NCBI GenBank assembly: GCA_010093605.1
Contig: MU004188.1
Span: forward strand, 1,880,983-1,944,982
Direction: 5' to 3'
DNA length: 64,000 nt
Source of the DNA: Lophium mytilinum
Lineage: Eukaryota; Ascomycota; Dothideomycetes; Mytilinidiales; Mytilinidiaceae
Shown here in pieces: positions 21,260 to 32,751 of the stretch; the stretch's first letter is position 1, and each line of letters opens with the position of its first letter. The notes below the pieces were generated by a model. It was not told where the DNA came from and ran no database searches. It saw only the letters and a list, made by a program, of their open reading frames with translations. Position numbers and translations under genes: made by a program.

Positions 21260-24200
21260 CTAGCTCTTTCTCCCGACGAGCATTCTCCTTTTGGTCTTGT
21301 TGGCTTTGTGTATGCTGGAGGTCACTGGGCGTACCGTCTGGCTGAGATTAGTATAATGACAGGCACTGATATGCAGAGAAATGCGCGGACCTATTTTGCT
21401 CTTCTTCTTGTTGCCAGACAGCGTATTCATCCTCCTCTTCATCTTGTCAGTTACGTCGTTGAGAAACTGCTCCGCTGGGCCCATGTGGATGATACCATGC
21501 ACGCCGAACGTCTCAGTTGTCATTTGGATGGAGACGAACGACTCCTCGCAGTCCTGGAAAATTTTCTTTTCGTGTAAGAAGTCTTCTCCGAGGAGTAGAT
21601 CAAACTTAAGATTCTTCAGTATATGGAACGTCGCGACTACGACGGGAGACATGTGCATCTGAATAATTCGTTCCCGTGCCTCTACTGTATTTGAAATAAT
21701 CTCCTTGCCAGTTTTGTATGAGATGTCCAAATCGACAATCCCAGTGGTATTACCTTGACTACCATCTGCAAACATGATGTCTTGGCTAGAAGGTCGAATC
21801 TGGAAGCCTCTTCGAGTCGCATATGCGAGGGACATGAGATTGAGGTCAGATCCAGAATCCACGTAGGCGAGTACCTCTCTATTCTCAAGTACGCAATGTA
21901 GTCTTCGTTTCTGACTTCCAAGACTTCTCACGCACGGTGCTTGAGGTATGGACTGCGTTCGCATTACAAGCCGACGGCGGTGATCTGTCATGGTCCTTGT
22001 TTGATCCAGGAAAGGATCCCCCATGATGATAGATGATGGGAGGTATGGGAAGATATAAAACCAGCAAAGGTAGATTGTAGCTAACAGATGGTATTCGCAG
22101 CTGAATACACAATTAGCCGAAGTCATTCCAAGCGCGCGTACAGATTTTCCGTTTGCCATCGTAAAGGATAATTGATGTTCGGCGGCGTCGTCGATTGAAA
22201 AACCGAGTAGACGTACGAGCTCAAGAGAGATTACGTTGATATCCGAGCCGGAGTCTGCGCAAGTCATCACTGTCGCTGGCCCATGGCGGCCCTCTAGAGT
22301 AATAGGAAGCCCCTGCCGCTGTCTCTTTCTTGATTGTCGAACATTGATTTTCGTACTTTCTTTGTGTTCTGTTACTCGCGCTCTGTTCCGTTTCTGGTCC
22401 GCTGACTCGTCGACGCCAATATCTCGAGTCTCTTGCGATGGGTGTTTGGTGCGATTGGGTAATGCGAAGGAGTCCGGATACTTCGTTGAAGCCTGTGCCA
22501 CTTCGGGTTCGATTTTTGAAATTTCTGATCGTTTTGCACACAGCATACTCGAGTGAGGGAAGTCTGAAGGGCGAATCATGACTTCCCAGTCGATACTGTC
22601 TGGTTCACCTGGCCCAAGCGAGAGCTCATGATCTGTAGAGAATATGTTTGTCTTGTGATTGTGGAATATCCGTGTATGATGCTATCGTAGGAAGTCAGTG
22701 TAAATGGCGAAGGTGCAGACAAATGGTCAACTGACCTTGTTAGCGATTCGAGCTCCCAGCCACAGTATTCTTTCAGCTCTAAGCTTTCTAGCTGACGATC
22801 TTGAAAAGGGTTGATCCTCCAAATCTGTCTCGACATGGTCAAACCAATCAGCGGGCCAATACAGTTTGCTCCAGATCTGTCCCCTGACTAAGAAGTCCTC
22901 TGGGCAATGCTCTGATCCATCTTTGCGGCTATGAGGAAATTCGGAGCCTTGGTGCACTTGCAAGGCGTTGGGTTCGCTGGCTAACGCGTTGAGAAATCCT
23001 ACGAGTGGTCGCCAGGGTAACATATCCATAAGAGATCTCATGCATGGGATCCAACTCAGAGCCTCCAAGAAAATGAGCATAACGTGAATATGCGGGAGTG
23101 CATTTTCATCCCCGATACGTTGAAGGAAAATCTCGAGCGTGAAAAACGCCAAGCGCGCACTGAGAGAGAAATCATGGACAGCACTGCCGTCAAGCTCAAG
23201 CTTCCGATTCATGTCATAAAACGAGGAGCACGGCTCCAAATGTAGCAGTTCTTCGAAGAGATGCCTGGTGACTCCTAGTTCAGAACCCCACTGAAATAGT
23301 CCTGCTATGTTGGCCATGGCCATACACAGTCCTTTCTTCTGCCACACTTCGTGGCCTTCGTCGAGACCAATGCGCAACGTCCCTAGGTACATCAATAAGG
23401 CTCTATCGGATAGAGTGGCGCTTGCGGTGTAGTCCCCCATGGATTGACGGAAAAGTATATGGTGGACCGTGCTGAACTGGGCATCTACGGCAGGAACATA
23501 TGATTTTTGAGCGGGTAGCGAACCGAGTGACGGATCCCAGCTTTTATCCCATAAATCCAAAATAGACTCTCGAGATGCAGAGAAGGGCTTTATTGAGGTC
23601 AAGGATTTGGCAAAGAGGGAAAGTTGCTCGGATACGTTGGGACGTGCGAGAATAGCGAGATGATGTGATAGCCTGCCAGCGTTCGGCTCCTTCACAGCAC
23701 CCTTCTGGTACCAAGAGGTGGCCACCCCACTCCAGATGTCCCGGTCCCGAAGATCGTCCTCTTCGATTGCCATTCTGTATCTCGCAAGGTCACCAAGGCT
23801 TTCCATCCAAGTAGTTTCAAAGGCCGGGAACATTTCGAAAAAAAGCCCCATCATATGATATGCAAAGTATAGAAACCTAAGCATACTTTCGAGGCTCTCC
23901 GGTAGTCTCAAACGAAGTGCTTCTAGAAGTGAATGAATTCCATGTTTCCAGAGTCGGGCTGGCATACTGTATTTAGTAGCGAGGCGACGTAAGGCTGGAC
24001 TAGCCGCTGGATGTTGAGAGATCTGGAAAAACTCGAAATGTTCCACGATCAGGGCACTATGGGCCGTGACGAGTGCCTGCTCGTGTCTATGAAGCTCATC
24101 AATCTGCAGGTAATGATTTGCTTGCAGTACTTTGGATTCTATCGCGGTAAGACTGGCGTATATGGATTTTAGATCTGCTGCGAGCTGTTCCTGCGAGATG

Positions 24201-24499
24201 GGGCGCGAATCTGGCTGCGAAATCAGGTCAGGATAACTGTTCTGATGATGCATTGGATACATCTTATGAGTATCGACATGCTCTGGTGTGAAGACAGTGG
24301 ACGGCTCCATGCTTGGGCTTTGGTCACCTGCTACGAAGGCCGTCAGTTCGGATCTGGAACCGGTATAGGCGCACGAGTTCTTTGCAGTCTTGCCTTGTCT
24401 CAAATCAACGAGATCTTCGCTGGTATCGCTGCCACTAACGACAGTAGCCTGGAAATGTTTGCGCTCTTCGCGGCCATCGCAACAATCTGTAGATGCCAT
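21260..24499 (-). CDS. Est1-like domain protein fused to two retropepsin-like domains
   Basis: Exons 24499-22736 and 22681-21260; 1061 aa. An Est1-type TPR/14-3-3-like DNA/RNA-binding domain covers about residues 104-390 (HPAASPALRRLATKYSMPAR, then LWKHGIHSLLEALRLRLPES, GRLSHHLAILARPNVSEQL). After a helical region come two aspartic-protease folds, each with DSGSD followed by hydrophobic N-(V/L)-(I/M)-S (731-735 and 863-867) and a closing IIMGDPFLD or LLLGEDFLH. The 54-bp intron 22735-22682 joins the two halves in frame (GARIANK then HHTRIFHN). The frame stays open about 20 codons upstream of ATG 24499, so a further 5' exon is possible. Est1/Smg relatives act in telomere upkeep and RNA decay; the fungal copies are uncharacterised. 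Confidence 0.8.
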
Positions 24500-24841
24500 T
24501 TCCTTTACGGTATGGATGACAAGGCTGAAAGGTTCCACTTCCGTCAGCACTGGTGGTATCGGCAGCTGATCATCGGAGGACCGATATCCAAGACTCGATT
24601 TGTATGTATATTTAGACTGTTAGGGTTTTCGAGAATGATGTTTGACGTCTACTGCTTCAGAGTTGAGGAGATGGGCTGAAAGACTGAAGGGTGCGTTGCT
24701 TCGCCTGCGCTTGACCCATGCTAGGCACTGCCACAACGCCCGCAGCGACTTGCATACGCCTTGCAGATGAACTTCTGTGGACGCGGAAAGCCTCACGAAA
24801 GTGATACAACAGCACTGAGGGCGAGAGGAGCACTTTTAAGT
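24500..24841. other. Divergent intergenic region Est1-like / DUF6594
   Basis: About 340 bp between two start codons. A short intron-like stretch may belong to a missed 5' exon of the Est1-like gene. No TATA box is obvious. Confidence 0.4.
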
Positions 24842-25906
24842 ATGTCTATGTCAACATCGGACATCGAGCTTAGCCGACGAAAATCCTATTACCTGAACGG
24901 GTACCCTTCGCTAGCCCATTTTATTGCTAGCGACCGCGATAAATCGACAGTCGTCTTTCGCCGTTTTGACAGACTTTCAGCTCGGAACCTCCTCTGCCTA
25001 CAGAGTGAGCTCGCAGAACTAGAAGCAAAGCAAGATGCCGCTGATCAGGCTGACGCGCTTGGTGACATTGCTACGAAGCAGAATGCTAGAAACTGGGAGC
25101 AGGTTAGGCAACGAGCGAAAGATGGTGGAAGAGAGATCGAAAGAGTGCAGCTAGCGATAGAGATTAGAGAGAAGTTGAAAGAATACCGTACGTCCAGCCC
25201 GATGAATGCGTTGAGCAATCAGAGTAATTCGAAATAGGTGAAGCTCTCATGTTCGAAAGTACTCTGTTATCGCTAGCTCCACCATCGCAGCGGGTCTTAC
25301 AAGCCTTGCGCATAAAGTTCCAGAACATTACCCCAGATGACCCCGAGGGCTGGCCAACACTAGGCGGAGCTAGTAGTAACATATACGACGACGGAAATGA
25401 TCTCGTGGCGCTCCGGACAGCCCCTCATCAAGACCGGATGACTACTTTTGTGCGAGATCGATTGGGGATATTCTTTACGGCAAGTGCTCTGCTCCCGACC
25501 GATGACATATTCTGATAGGATGTCGTTCTGATCCTATAATACAGGACCGGCCGGCGGATGGCCTGACGGCGTATGTCTCGGAGACGAAAGTCACTATTTT
25601 CGTTACTATTCTCAGCACGATAATGTCCGCTATACTTCTCGTCGGTGCTATTGTAAGTTTGTATATCGTGACGTCGCAAAAAGCTCGTTTAGGAATGATT
25701 GGGGGCTTCACCGTTTTGTTCGCAGTAACTCTCGTCTTGTTGACAAATGCCCGAAGAGCGGAAGTATTTGGTGCATCAGCAGCGTAAGGAATCTTGGTTA
25801 AAATGATTTTTGAGTATGCACTGATCCGCGATACAGGTATGCGGCAGTACTCGTGGTTTTCGTGAGCGGGAATCTGGGCAATCAAACCGGAGACAATGGA
25901 GGATGA
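24842..25906 (+). CDS. DUF6594 family fungal membrane protein
   Basis: Exons 24842-25187, 25238-25479, 25545-25783 and 25837-25906; 298 aa. Family text: YPSLAHFIASDRDKSTVVFR, RFDRLSARNLLCLQSELAEL with a long coiled coil, DLVALRTAPHQDRMTTFVRD, then three C-terminal transmembrane helices (IFVTILSTIMSAILLVGAIV, GMIGGFTVLFAVTLVLLTNA, YAAVLVVFVSGNLG). Intron 2 has a GC donor (ACG|GCAAGT). The family is common in Pezizomycotina near het-type and accessory genes, but no function is established. Divergent from the Est1-like gene. Confidence 0.85.
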
Positions 25907-26012
25907 GAAGCATGAGATGGAGAGCTGAAAGGAAACGCGTCGTTCTTACCTATATGCCTTCAATTGAATTTAATTGGCTCTATATATCTATCCCATCTAT
26001 AGTCTAAAGCTT

Positions 26013-26657
26013 CTAAACCTCGCCCACCCACTCTCTTACCAGCTCATCCGGCACATCCCTCATAAGAACATGCACATGATCCAATCCCCTCACACTCTGC
26101 AAACCTACCGAGTTCTTAAACCACAAAACATCCCCACCCACCTCCCTCGCCCTCTTCCCAAACCTCTCCTCTACAAACTCCTCGACAGCACTCCTCGCTT
26201 CATCCACCAACTCTCCCTCCCCATCCACCTCCAATGGATGCTTCAACCAAACAACAATATGCCTTACCCCCTCCTCAAGCCCGTACGGCCAATCATTAAC
26301 CAGAATCTTAAAATCCTCCGCCTCCGCAAAGGGGATTGTGCTCTTGACTGCGAACCGCGGCGGCCCCTCCGCACCCTCCCCGTCCAACGGCGTCCATCGC
26401 AGCCGCTCTCGGAGCAGGAAGTTTGTTATTGAGCCATACTTCTTTTTAGTCGCGGTGGACCACGCGAGATACGCGCGTAGGGAGGAGGGGACGCGCTTGA
26501 GTTCTTCGAGGCGGTTGGAGGCGATGAGGGTGCGGAGGCTAGACCAGGAGTGTGGTATGAAGGCGGAGTCAGGAAGGGAGAGTTGCTCCTGGTCAATTGA
26601 GGTCAGGTGGAAGGCTGGGGGTTCGGGTGGAGGAGCCAAGGAGTTGGTAGAGGTCAT
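26013..26657 (-). CDS. DUF3605 protein (N-acetylglucosamine-induced protein 1-like)
   Basis: Single exon, 214 aa from ATG 26657 (MTSTNSLAPPPEPPAF). An upstream frame without ATG is ignored. Recognised features: YLAWSTATKKKYGSITNFLL, DFKILVNDWPYGLEEGVRHI, VVWLKHPLEVDGEGELVDEA and the end WFKNSVGLQSVRGLDHVHVL. The family name comes from Candida albicans Ngi1-like induction; its biochemistry is unknown. Length is typical. Confidence 0.8.
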   Translation of the reverse strand: MTSTNSLAPPPEPPAFHLTSIDQEQLSLPDSAFIPHSWSSLRTLIASNRLEELKRVPSSLRAYLAWSTATKKKYGSITNFLLRERLRWTPLDGEGAEGPPRFAVKSTIPFAEAEDFKILVNDWPYGLEEGVRHIVVWLKHPLEVDGEGELVDEARSAVEEFVEERFGKRAREVGGDVLWFKNSVGLQSVRGLDHVHVLMRDVPDELVREWVGEV

Positions 26658-26958
26658 GGCAGAAGTTGTGGAGAAGGGAGTGGTGATGGGATGGATATTA
26701 GGGGTTCGTAGTGGGTCTTGGCATAAGACGTGCGCATTTGTGCAATGAACATATGATCCGGGCAGGGTTTCTTGTAATCGGAAGCATTGAAGTTGCAAGG
26801 ATATAATCTGTTGGTGTTCAATTGATAAAGTAATGTTGAGTTTCGACGTGCGCTACTAAGCTAGATTCATGACTTCAACTCCTTGCCAATCAGATGATCA
26901 ATAATCGTCATACCATATATGTCATACTACGTAATTTCGTGATATCGTTTGATCGTTT
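26658..26958. other. Intergenic DUF3605 / ORC6
   Basis: About 300 bp, promoter of the DUF3605 gene and 3' flank of ORC6. Nothing else is seen. Confidence 0.4.
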
Positions 26959-28208
26959 CTAGGAGTCCAGTTCCATCTCATCGCCTCTACTACTCGCTGC
27001 AGCTTGCTCTCTTTCGAGCTGTTCGACGCGTGCCAGGAATCCTTCCTTCCACTCCAGATACTCAAGCCGCCGTTCCTCGCTGAAGTAGTCGAGTTTCTCC
27101 TGCATCATAGTGCCCAGTCCAATTTCCAGTCGTTCGCCATCGCCATAGTCCTGCATATTCACGTCCGTTCTTCGTTGCCGCCTTCTTAGACCAACAACAG
27201 CATCGCCATCGTCTCGAGCGCGGCCGTTCTCTTGGCCTGATTCATCCTCTGTTTCTCCTGCTACTATGTTCAGATACCACTCCATCCGGACCCATCCATC
27301 GCTTTGCGCCAGTCGCATGAACCGATCTATATCGGCTAGCATTTCTTCCTCATCTGTTTGTTTCGCTGCGTCCATTCCACAGAGTACTTCTACGGCCTTG
27401 TCCCGCTGCTCCATGAATGCCTCTGGTGTAGTCTCTTGGTCGGACATTCGCGCGAGTACGTAGAGAAGTAGCACGGCAATGAGGGCTGGTATTTGGCTTT
27501 GAGTTATTGACTCCGGTTGTGCTGGAGCTGGCGCTGCTGTAGCGCGTCGAGCGCGTGAGCTCGCGCGTGGTGTTGTGGCTGCCTGAGGGGTATTCTGGAG
27601 GGCGAGGATGGTGCATACGCCTGTGTATACATGTGGTGTGGCTGCCGATTTGGAAAACGCTATGCAGAGATGGCGTATAGCAGATAGAACCCAGTCCGGA
27701 GCGCCATTATCATCGTTCGCAGCTTTTCTGGGTGTACCTACACCACGTTTTGAAGGTGTTGTATGTTGAGGCGTTCCCTTCGCTGGCGTGCGCCGTGAAG
27801 GGGTTTGGATGGGTGTCTTCGTGGTCTTGTTCGCTTTCTGTGGGGTTGATGGAGCGCTACGATTCTGGCGCTGGGGAAGAACGGTTGTGAGGTATGTGTG
27901 GAGTTTCTTGTAGACTGGCGGGGCGCAAGGTGGACGTGAGACTATCTTGGGTAAGTCGAGGCGTTGCTTCAGTCTGAATCTGTCAGATTGTACACAGAAA
28001 CTTAATGTACATCCCAGAAGACATACCTCTCGCACGCTATTTGCGCGCACGCGTATGGACGCGCGATCTCCTCTTCTGGCTTGAGACTGCTGGCTTTGCT
28101 TCGCGACTGCGTGAGAAGCGCGAGCGCAAGGTTGATTAGGTCTGGAGGAAGAGGCCCACTAAGCGTGGGTATCAGTCCCGTTAAGGACTGTTCAATTGCT
28201 TTACTCAT
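26959..28208 (-). CDS. ORC6: Origin recognition complex subunit 6
   Basis: Exons 28208-28027 and 27979-26959; 400 aa. It starts MSKAIEQSLTGLIPTLSGPL. The N-terminal helical, TFIIB-like part runs through ARPYACAQIACERFRLKQRL (across the intron) and DLPKIVSRPPCAPPVYKKLH. A Ser/Thr-Pro-rich linker follows (about 75-125) with several S/TP(x)K/R sites of cyclin-kinase type, then a second helical region. Orc6 loads Mcm2-7 at origins in the nucleus. Weak sequence conservation is normal for Orc6, so the call rests mainly on the first 80 residues. Confidence 0.8.
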
Positions 28209-29481
28209 ATCGCGAAAGATCACTGATACGAGGTGTTGGTGTTGATGCGAGCAAAGTTCAAAGCTTGCCAATGGCGTTCGTGGAACGGTTGCACGTGATG
28301 CAAAATATTCTCCGATCACTAACACTATTCTGACCTCACCTCGCGGCCGTGAATATCCCTCTGCTCATGATAGATCCGGGGTGCTTCCAATGAGCAACAG
28401 ATAGGTAAATCAGTCAGTGGCTATGTACCACAGCCCGTGAAAGTGATATAGAGAGCTTTCCAGCTCATGAAAATGCCCAGTCAATGTAAGCATGCATTCC
28501 ATCTGCAACGTTCTCAAGTCTCCAAATATTCCTGCTGCTTAGGTAGATCATCTTTTTTCGAGATTCGAAGCTATCTTCGCAACCTTTTCTTACTGCAATG
28601 CCGTCTCTCTCATTTGTAAACATGGCGCAAGTGCCATTTCCAGTGCCAAACAGTCATTCCCGTTCCAGCTCTTATCCTCCAACGCACTCGAAGTTGTAGA
28701 AAGAGCTTCAAGTTTGAGAAATATAGATCTAATAGGAAATCAAGTAAGTTGAGGGTGTGAATTGAGGCGGAGAAGGTTCCGTTACTCGTCCTTACGCACG
28801 TTGGTATTACCCCAGGGATAGTAGCATAACCTATGTATACTCATCCTGAATCTCAGATTCGACGGATGGAAGACACATGAAAGGTTCATTCCTCGACTCC
28901 TAGCAGGGCAGCTGTGGGGAGTACGCGGGTTTGACCCTGCTCCGGTCGCTAGCCAAGCTTTCCGTGACAGATCCGAGCAGTATTCTGTGCACGCCTGCCA
29001 CTCTGTGGAAGTAGCTGTCTACGTCGAAGATTCCAGATTACCGACCATTTAGGGCAGCCGCCCAAAACTGAAGGGTGAATCGGTTTAAGCTGCCCGAATG
29101 TCCCCCTCTATCCCCCTTTACCCGTGGGCGGGCATATCGAACGGCACATGTTGCGACAAGTAGGGCGCCTGCCAAGCCCTAGCTGCGAAGGACTAGGCAT
29201 GGGAACACGGATATATGCGGAGGAAGCGACCACTTTGGTGTTCTGCTAGCGTGGGATCTCGTCGGCGCCCGAGCTGAGTGTCGAGCATAAATACCCCCCT
29301 TTCGTCCTCACAGCTACTTTCCTCTATACACAACACTCTTTTCCACACACCACACTCTCCTTCTTTTCGCTCCACTCTAATTAGTGTGCTCTCCCATAGA
29401 AGCTGCTTCACGTAGACAGCAGCATCATTTTTCTTCCGTCCACCCATTTTATCTGTCCTCTAGCAAACTTTCAGGGACAAG
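28209..29481. other. Intergenic ORC6 to secreted-protein gene
   Basis: About 1.27 kb. Near the right end are C-runs of stress-element type (CCCCT) around 29100-29125 and a TATA-like cataaatac near 29286. A C/T-rich leader of about 150 bp then runs to the ATG at 29482. No gene is seen. Confidence 0.5.
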
Positions 29482-30449
29482 ATGAAGCACTTCCTTTCCA
29501 CCCTTTGCGGCTCTCTCGCCTTGCTTATCTCCGCAGTCAACGGTGCTCCTTTCTTGGACTCCAGGCAAGATGACGGCCCCTACTGTGGTGAGCTCAGCAG
29601 CGAGCAACAGGGAGCCAGCATTGACGGGGTTGCCGGTGGTGACACCCACCTTATGCTCACCAAGGACAAGTGCCACCCCATGATCCTCTGCGCTCCCAAG
29701 CTCGTCAACAACGTCCGTCATGTTAAGGTCTACCCCGAGTGTGCGTGCTACCTCTGGGAGTAAGTCTTAGATTCTTTATTTTGTCTTTGAGGCCGGCGAA
29801 TTGACAGACAATAACAGTAACCCAACTTGCGGAAACGCTGCCAAGGGCGTCGGCGTGAACTTGGATGTCGATCTCCCCAAAGACCTAGACCAGCAAGTCG
29901 GATCCTACTGGTGCAAGCCGGCTCCCAACAACACACTCCCAGTGACTATTCTGTCCGACGCCTCCACTACCGATCTCATCTGCAAGCTGGATCACCCGGA
30001 CAAGAAGGCCTCGACTGAGACCTCCCAGACATTGCCACCCGCCAAGCGTGCCGAGTCTCATGATCTAGTCCCGCGCACCGATACATGCGGCTTCTTCAGC
30101 ACTGAGCATGGAGGTCAGGGCAACTTCGGGTTCTTGAACAAGGATGAGCTGTGCCACACTTTCCCACCAGGGTTTGACAACGGGGTTAGCTCCATCCATG
30201 TCTCGGACGGCTGTGAATGCTCCTTCTGGCTGTAAGTAGATATCACTCCTAACTTAGCCTGTCCAGTCTTGCTAATTTCATCATAGTGAACATCACTGCA
30301 TCAGCTGGCCCGACGTCCATGCCTCAAACGCCTTCAAGGACCTAAATGGGAAATTCGACAAGGAACTCAGCACATACTCCTGCCGCCTTAAGGATTCCAA
30401 CGCAAAGACTGGATTCTTCTATGGTGCTGAGAACGTCACTAGCATCTAG
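29482..30449 (+). CDS. Secreted protein with two duplicated six-cysteine modules
   Basis: Exons 29482-29759, 29818-30231 and 30287-30449; 284 aa. A signal peptide of about 21 residues ends VNG|APF. Module 1 (about 33-126) and module 2 (about 181-264) share six cysteines in register: 35/183, 64/205, 87/225, 89/227, 97/235 and 125/263, with the common core V..(C)-x-C-x2-W. A KR dipeptide at 169-170 in the linker is a Kex2-type site. Both introns interrupt the codon right after that Trp in phase 2, showing the modules arose by exon duplication. No family is recognised. It may be a cell-wall or effector-like protein; that is inference. Confidence 0.82.
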
Positions 30450-31050
30450 GCTATGGATTCTTGCATTGAGTGCCCCTGCGATGGCCTCGATGGGCTAAGC
30501 TATTGCGTCTGGAACGAAGGCTGCTGTATCTAGTAATGCAGTGAGCGCGTGGATCTGATGGCAGGTTTCACAATTCTGACAATGATATGATCTGATGCTC
30601 TACGCTGCGGAAGGGATGGGGAGTATTGCGGGACTACACTCTCCGTTGATCTTTTCAAGATCAGATATTCTGGGTAGAGCTATGGGGGACTTCATCATTA
30701 GACTTTACGAAGTCAAGAATTGTTACGAATTGTTACAAATAGGAAACAACTACTGATTTTCCTTTTGATTTTGACTGTCTTCCATTCCTATGTGAACATG
30801 CCGTGCTTGAACAATAAAACTATTCAATTACGTGAACACATTTAGGGCTGTCCTTCCGTCATTATTGCCCTCATCCAAATATTGACAGACAAAACTTGAA
30901 CAGGAAAGCTTGTATAAATAGATATATACAGGGATAACGGCGGTGTTTAAGTGGGGCCATCAAGCTCCAAGCTTCGACAGCTTTAACCTCACCTCATTCA
31001 TCGCACCACTAAATCCCTTACCAGATCCTTCCGCAAAAACCACAACCAAC
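30450..31050. other. Intergenic, secreted protein to DUF423
   Basis: About 600 bp, A/T-rich, with a TATA-like tatataca near 30922 ahead of the DUF423 gene. Nothing else is seen. Confidence 0.45.
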
Positions 31051-31494
31051 ATGCCATTCCCCTCCTGGACAGTCGGCTGCATCTATGGCGCCAGCTCCGT
31101 CGTGCTCGGCGCATTTGGCGCTCATGGCCTGAAGAAACGCATCTCAGATCCCGCGAAGATCGCAGCGTGGGGAACAGCGGCGCATTACCAAGTACAACAC
31201 CCCGATCTACATTCCCCCAAAACCTTACTAGCTAAACAATACTAATGTGGTTGTGTGTCCCAGCTCATCCACTCCACCGCCCTCCTCGTCACCGCCGTCG
31301 CTGCCCCGCGCTCCGTGGTTGCCGGACCGTTGTTCACAGCCGGCATGACAATGTTCAGTGGAAGCATCTATCTGCTCACCCTGGATCCGGAGAGATTCCG
31401 GCCGCTGGGGCCGGTTACGCCTCTGGGAGGCTTGTGTCTGATTGGGGGTTGGGTTGCGTTGGCTTTTACGAGGAGGATACCGTTGAGGCTTTGA
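31051..31494 (+). CDS. DUF423/TMEM256-like small membrane protein
   Basis: Exons 31051-31191 and 31264-31494; 123 aa. Four hydrophobic helices. Family motifs: VVLGAFGAHGLKKRI near the start, WGTAAHYQLIHSTALLV across the intron, LFTAGMTMFSGSIYLL, and PLGPVTPLGGLCLIGGWVAL at the end. Bacterial YgdD and animal TMEM256 belong here; the function is unknown. Confidence 0.9.
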
Positions 31495-31977
31495 GGTACT
31501 GGGAGGTTCATACACGATAGTGAAATGACGAGCAAGGGAAGGGAGATACGGGGCTTATGGATGGGTCAGGTGTAACATATGGGCTGTATACTATCGGGCG
31601 GGAACCAGCATCTCGGCTCTATCGGTAAGAGGTTTGTGAGGCTCTAGAGAGACAGGTTGAGCCTGTCCTCACTGTCTGTTTTCTCCACTCTCCGCGACAC
31701 ATTTAGACGTTCTCCTGGAATCAGCCTCTCAGCTCTTTTTCCACTACTTTCACGATGCCTCCGTCGAAGACCCTCGTCATGTCTAGCCCTTTCTTTCTCT
31801 CGAAACAATCTCCCTCGCCAGAGTCCCGTCCAAACCAGAATCTCCTCGCTTCCCAAAATCCTGATTCGAAATCGATACTTAAATCCCTCTCTATCCCCTC
31901 CTTCCTGTCCCTGTATCATCGAAATACATCCTTCATACCGATTTCTCCTACTCAGCAAGTTACCTGGCCTAGCAGCG
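31495..31977. other. Intergenic / leader of the next gene
   Basis: The frame of the next gene is open without an ATG for about 100 codons upstream, but the text is Ser/Arg-rich and not protein-like. Taken as C/T-rich leader. Confidence 0.4.
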
Positions 31978-32751
31978 ATGGCGCGACCTAACTACACAAT
32001 GAGATATCGTACCAGACCTCGTCCCTCCAAACCGCGCCTTCAAATTCTGACCAAGGAACCTCGCCCCATCGCCCAACGCTGCGAAGAACTAGCCATAGAA
32101 CTAGCCAACCAAGCCGGAGAAGAAACACCCTGGCTCCTCTCAAACCTCCCCACCTCATCCAAATCCACCCATGGCTACTACAATTTCGCCTCGGAAGCCG
32201 ACCGCGAAACCGCGCGGGAGTACAATTGCAATACCATAAACGATGTCCTCAAGCTCAGCACGCGGAAGCAGGAGACACTCACTCTGAACATCCGCTTCTT
32301 CTCGCCCGACAAGGAGGCTGATTTTGAGGGAAGTGAGGAAATCGACTTCCAAAAGCTCCGTTCAACCTTGGAGGACTACGAATACAGGATGCAGCAAAAG
32401 CCTCCAGCGAACGCGCGAAAGTTGGTCACGCATGCGCCGCATTTGCTGCATGGGGTTACGTTGCTTATCTTGCTTACTCTCATCCCTGCGGAGAAGATCA
32501 TACGCCTTGCTGTATCGCAGAATATCGAACTTACGTATGAAATGCTGCAGGCGCGCAAGAGAGAGGCGATCAATGAGCTACCGTTGTATCAGTGGGAACA
32601 GTTCCTTGGTCTTCGTGAGGGAGACTTCGATGAGCTGGCTGATGCGCTTCGGAAGCAGAAGACCAGCTCTCTGATTGAAGACGAGGATGAGAAGGGGAAG
32701 TCGAAGGTAGCCAAGAAAGCGAAGGGATCAGGAAAGGATAGAAGGGTTTGA
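31978..32751 (+). CDS. Uncharacterised basic protein
   Basis: Single exon, 257 aa from ATG 31978 (MARPNYTMRYRTRPRPSKPR). Not recognised. The N-terminus is Arg/Pro-rich, the middle mixed and charged, a hydrophobic stretch (HGVTLLILLTLIPA) lies near residue 170, and the tail is Lys-rich (KGKSKVAKKAKGSGKDRR), suggesting nuclear or nucleolar location. Even codon use and a long open frame support a real gene. Confidence 0.6.
   Translation: MARPNYTMRYRTRPRPSKPRLQILTKEPRPIAQRCEELAIELANQAGEETPWLLSNLPTSSKSTHGYYNFASEADRETAREYNCNTINDVLKLSTRKQETLTLNIRFFSPDKEADFEGSEEIDFQKLRSTLEDYEYRMQQKPPANARKLVTHAPHLLHGVTLLILLTLIPAEKIIRLAVSQNIELTYEMLQARKREAINELPLYQWEQFLGLREGDFDELADALRKQKTSSLIEDEDEKGKSKVAKKAKGSGKDRRV

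Noticed and set aside
28861-29060. Possible tRNA or small RNA gene near a GGGTTTGACCC phrase
   Set aside because: No cloverleaf pairing or A/B box could be fitted by eye; no tRNA gene was found anywhere in the window.
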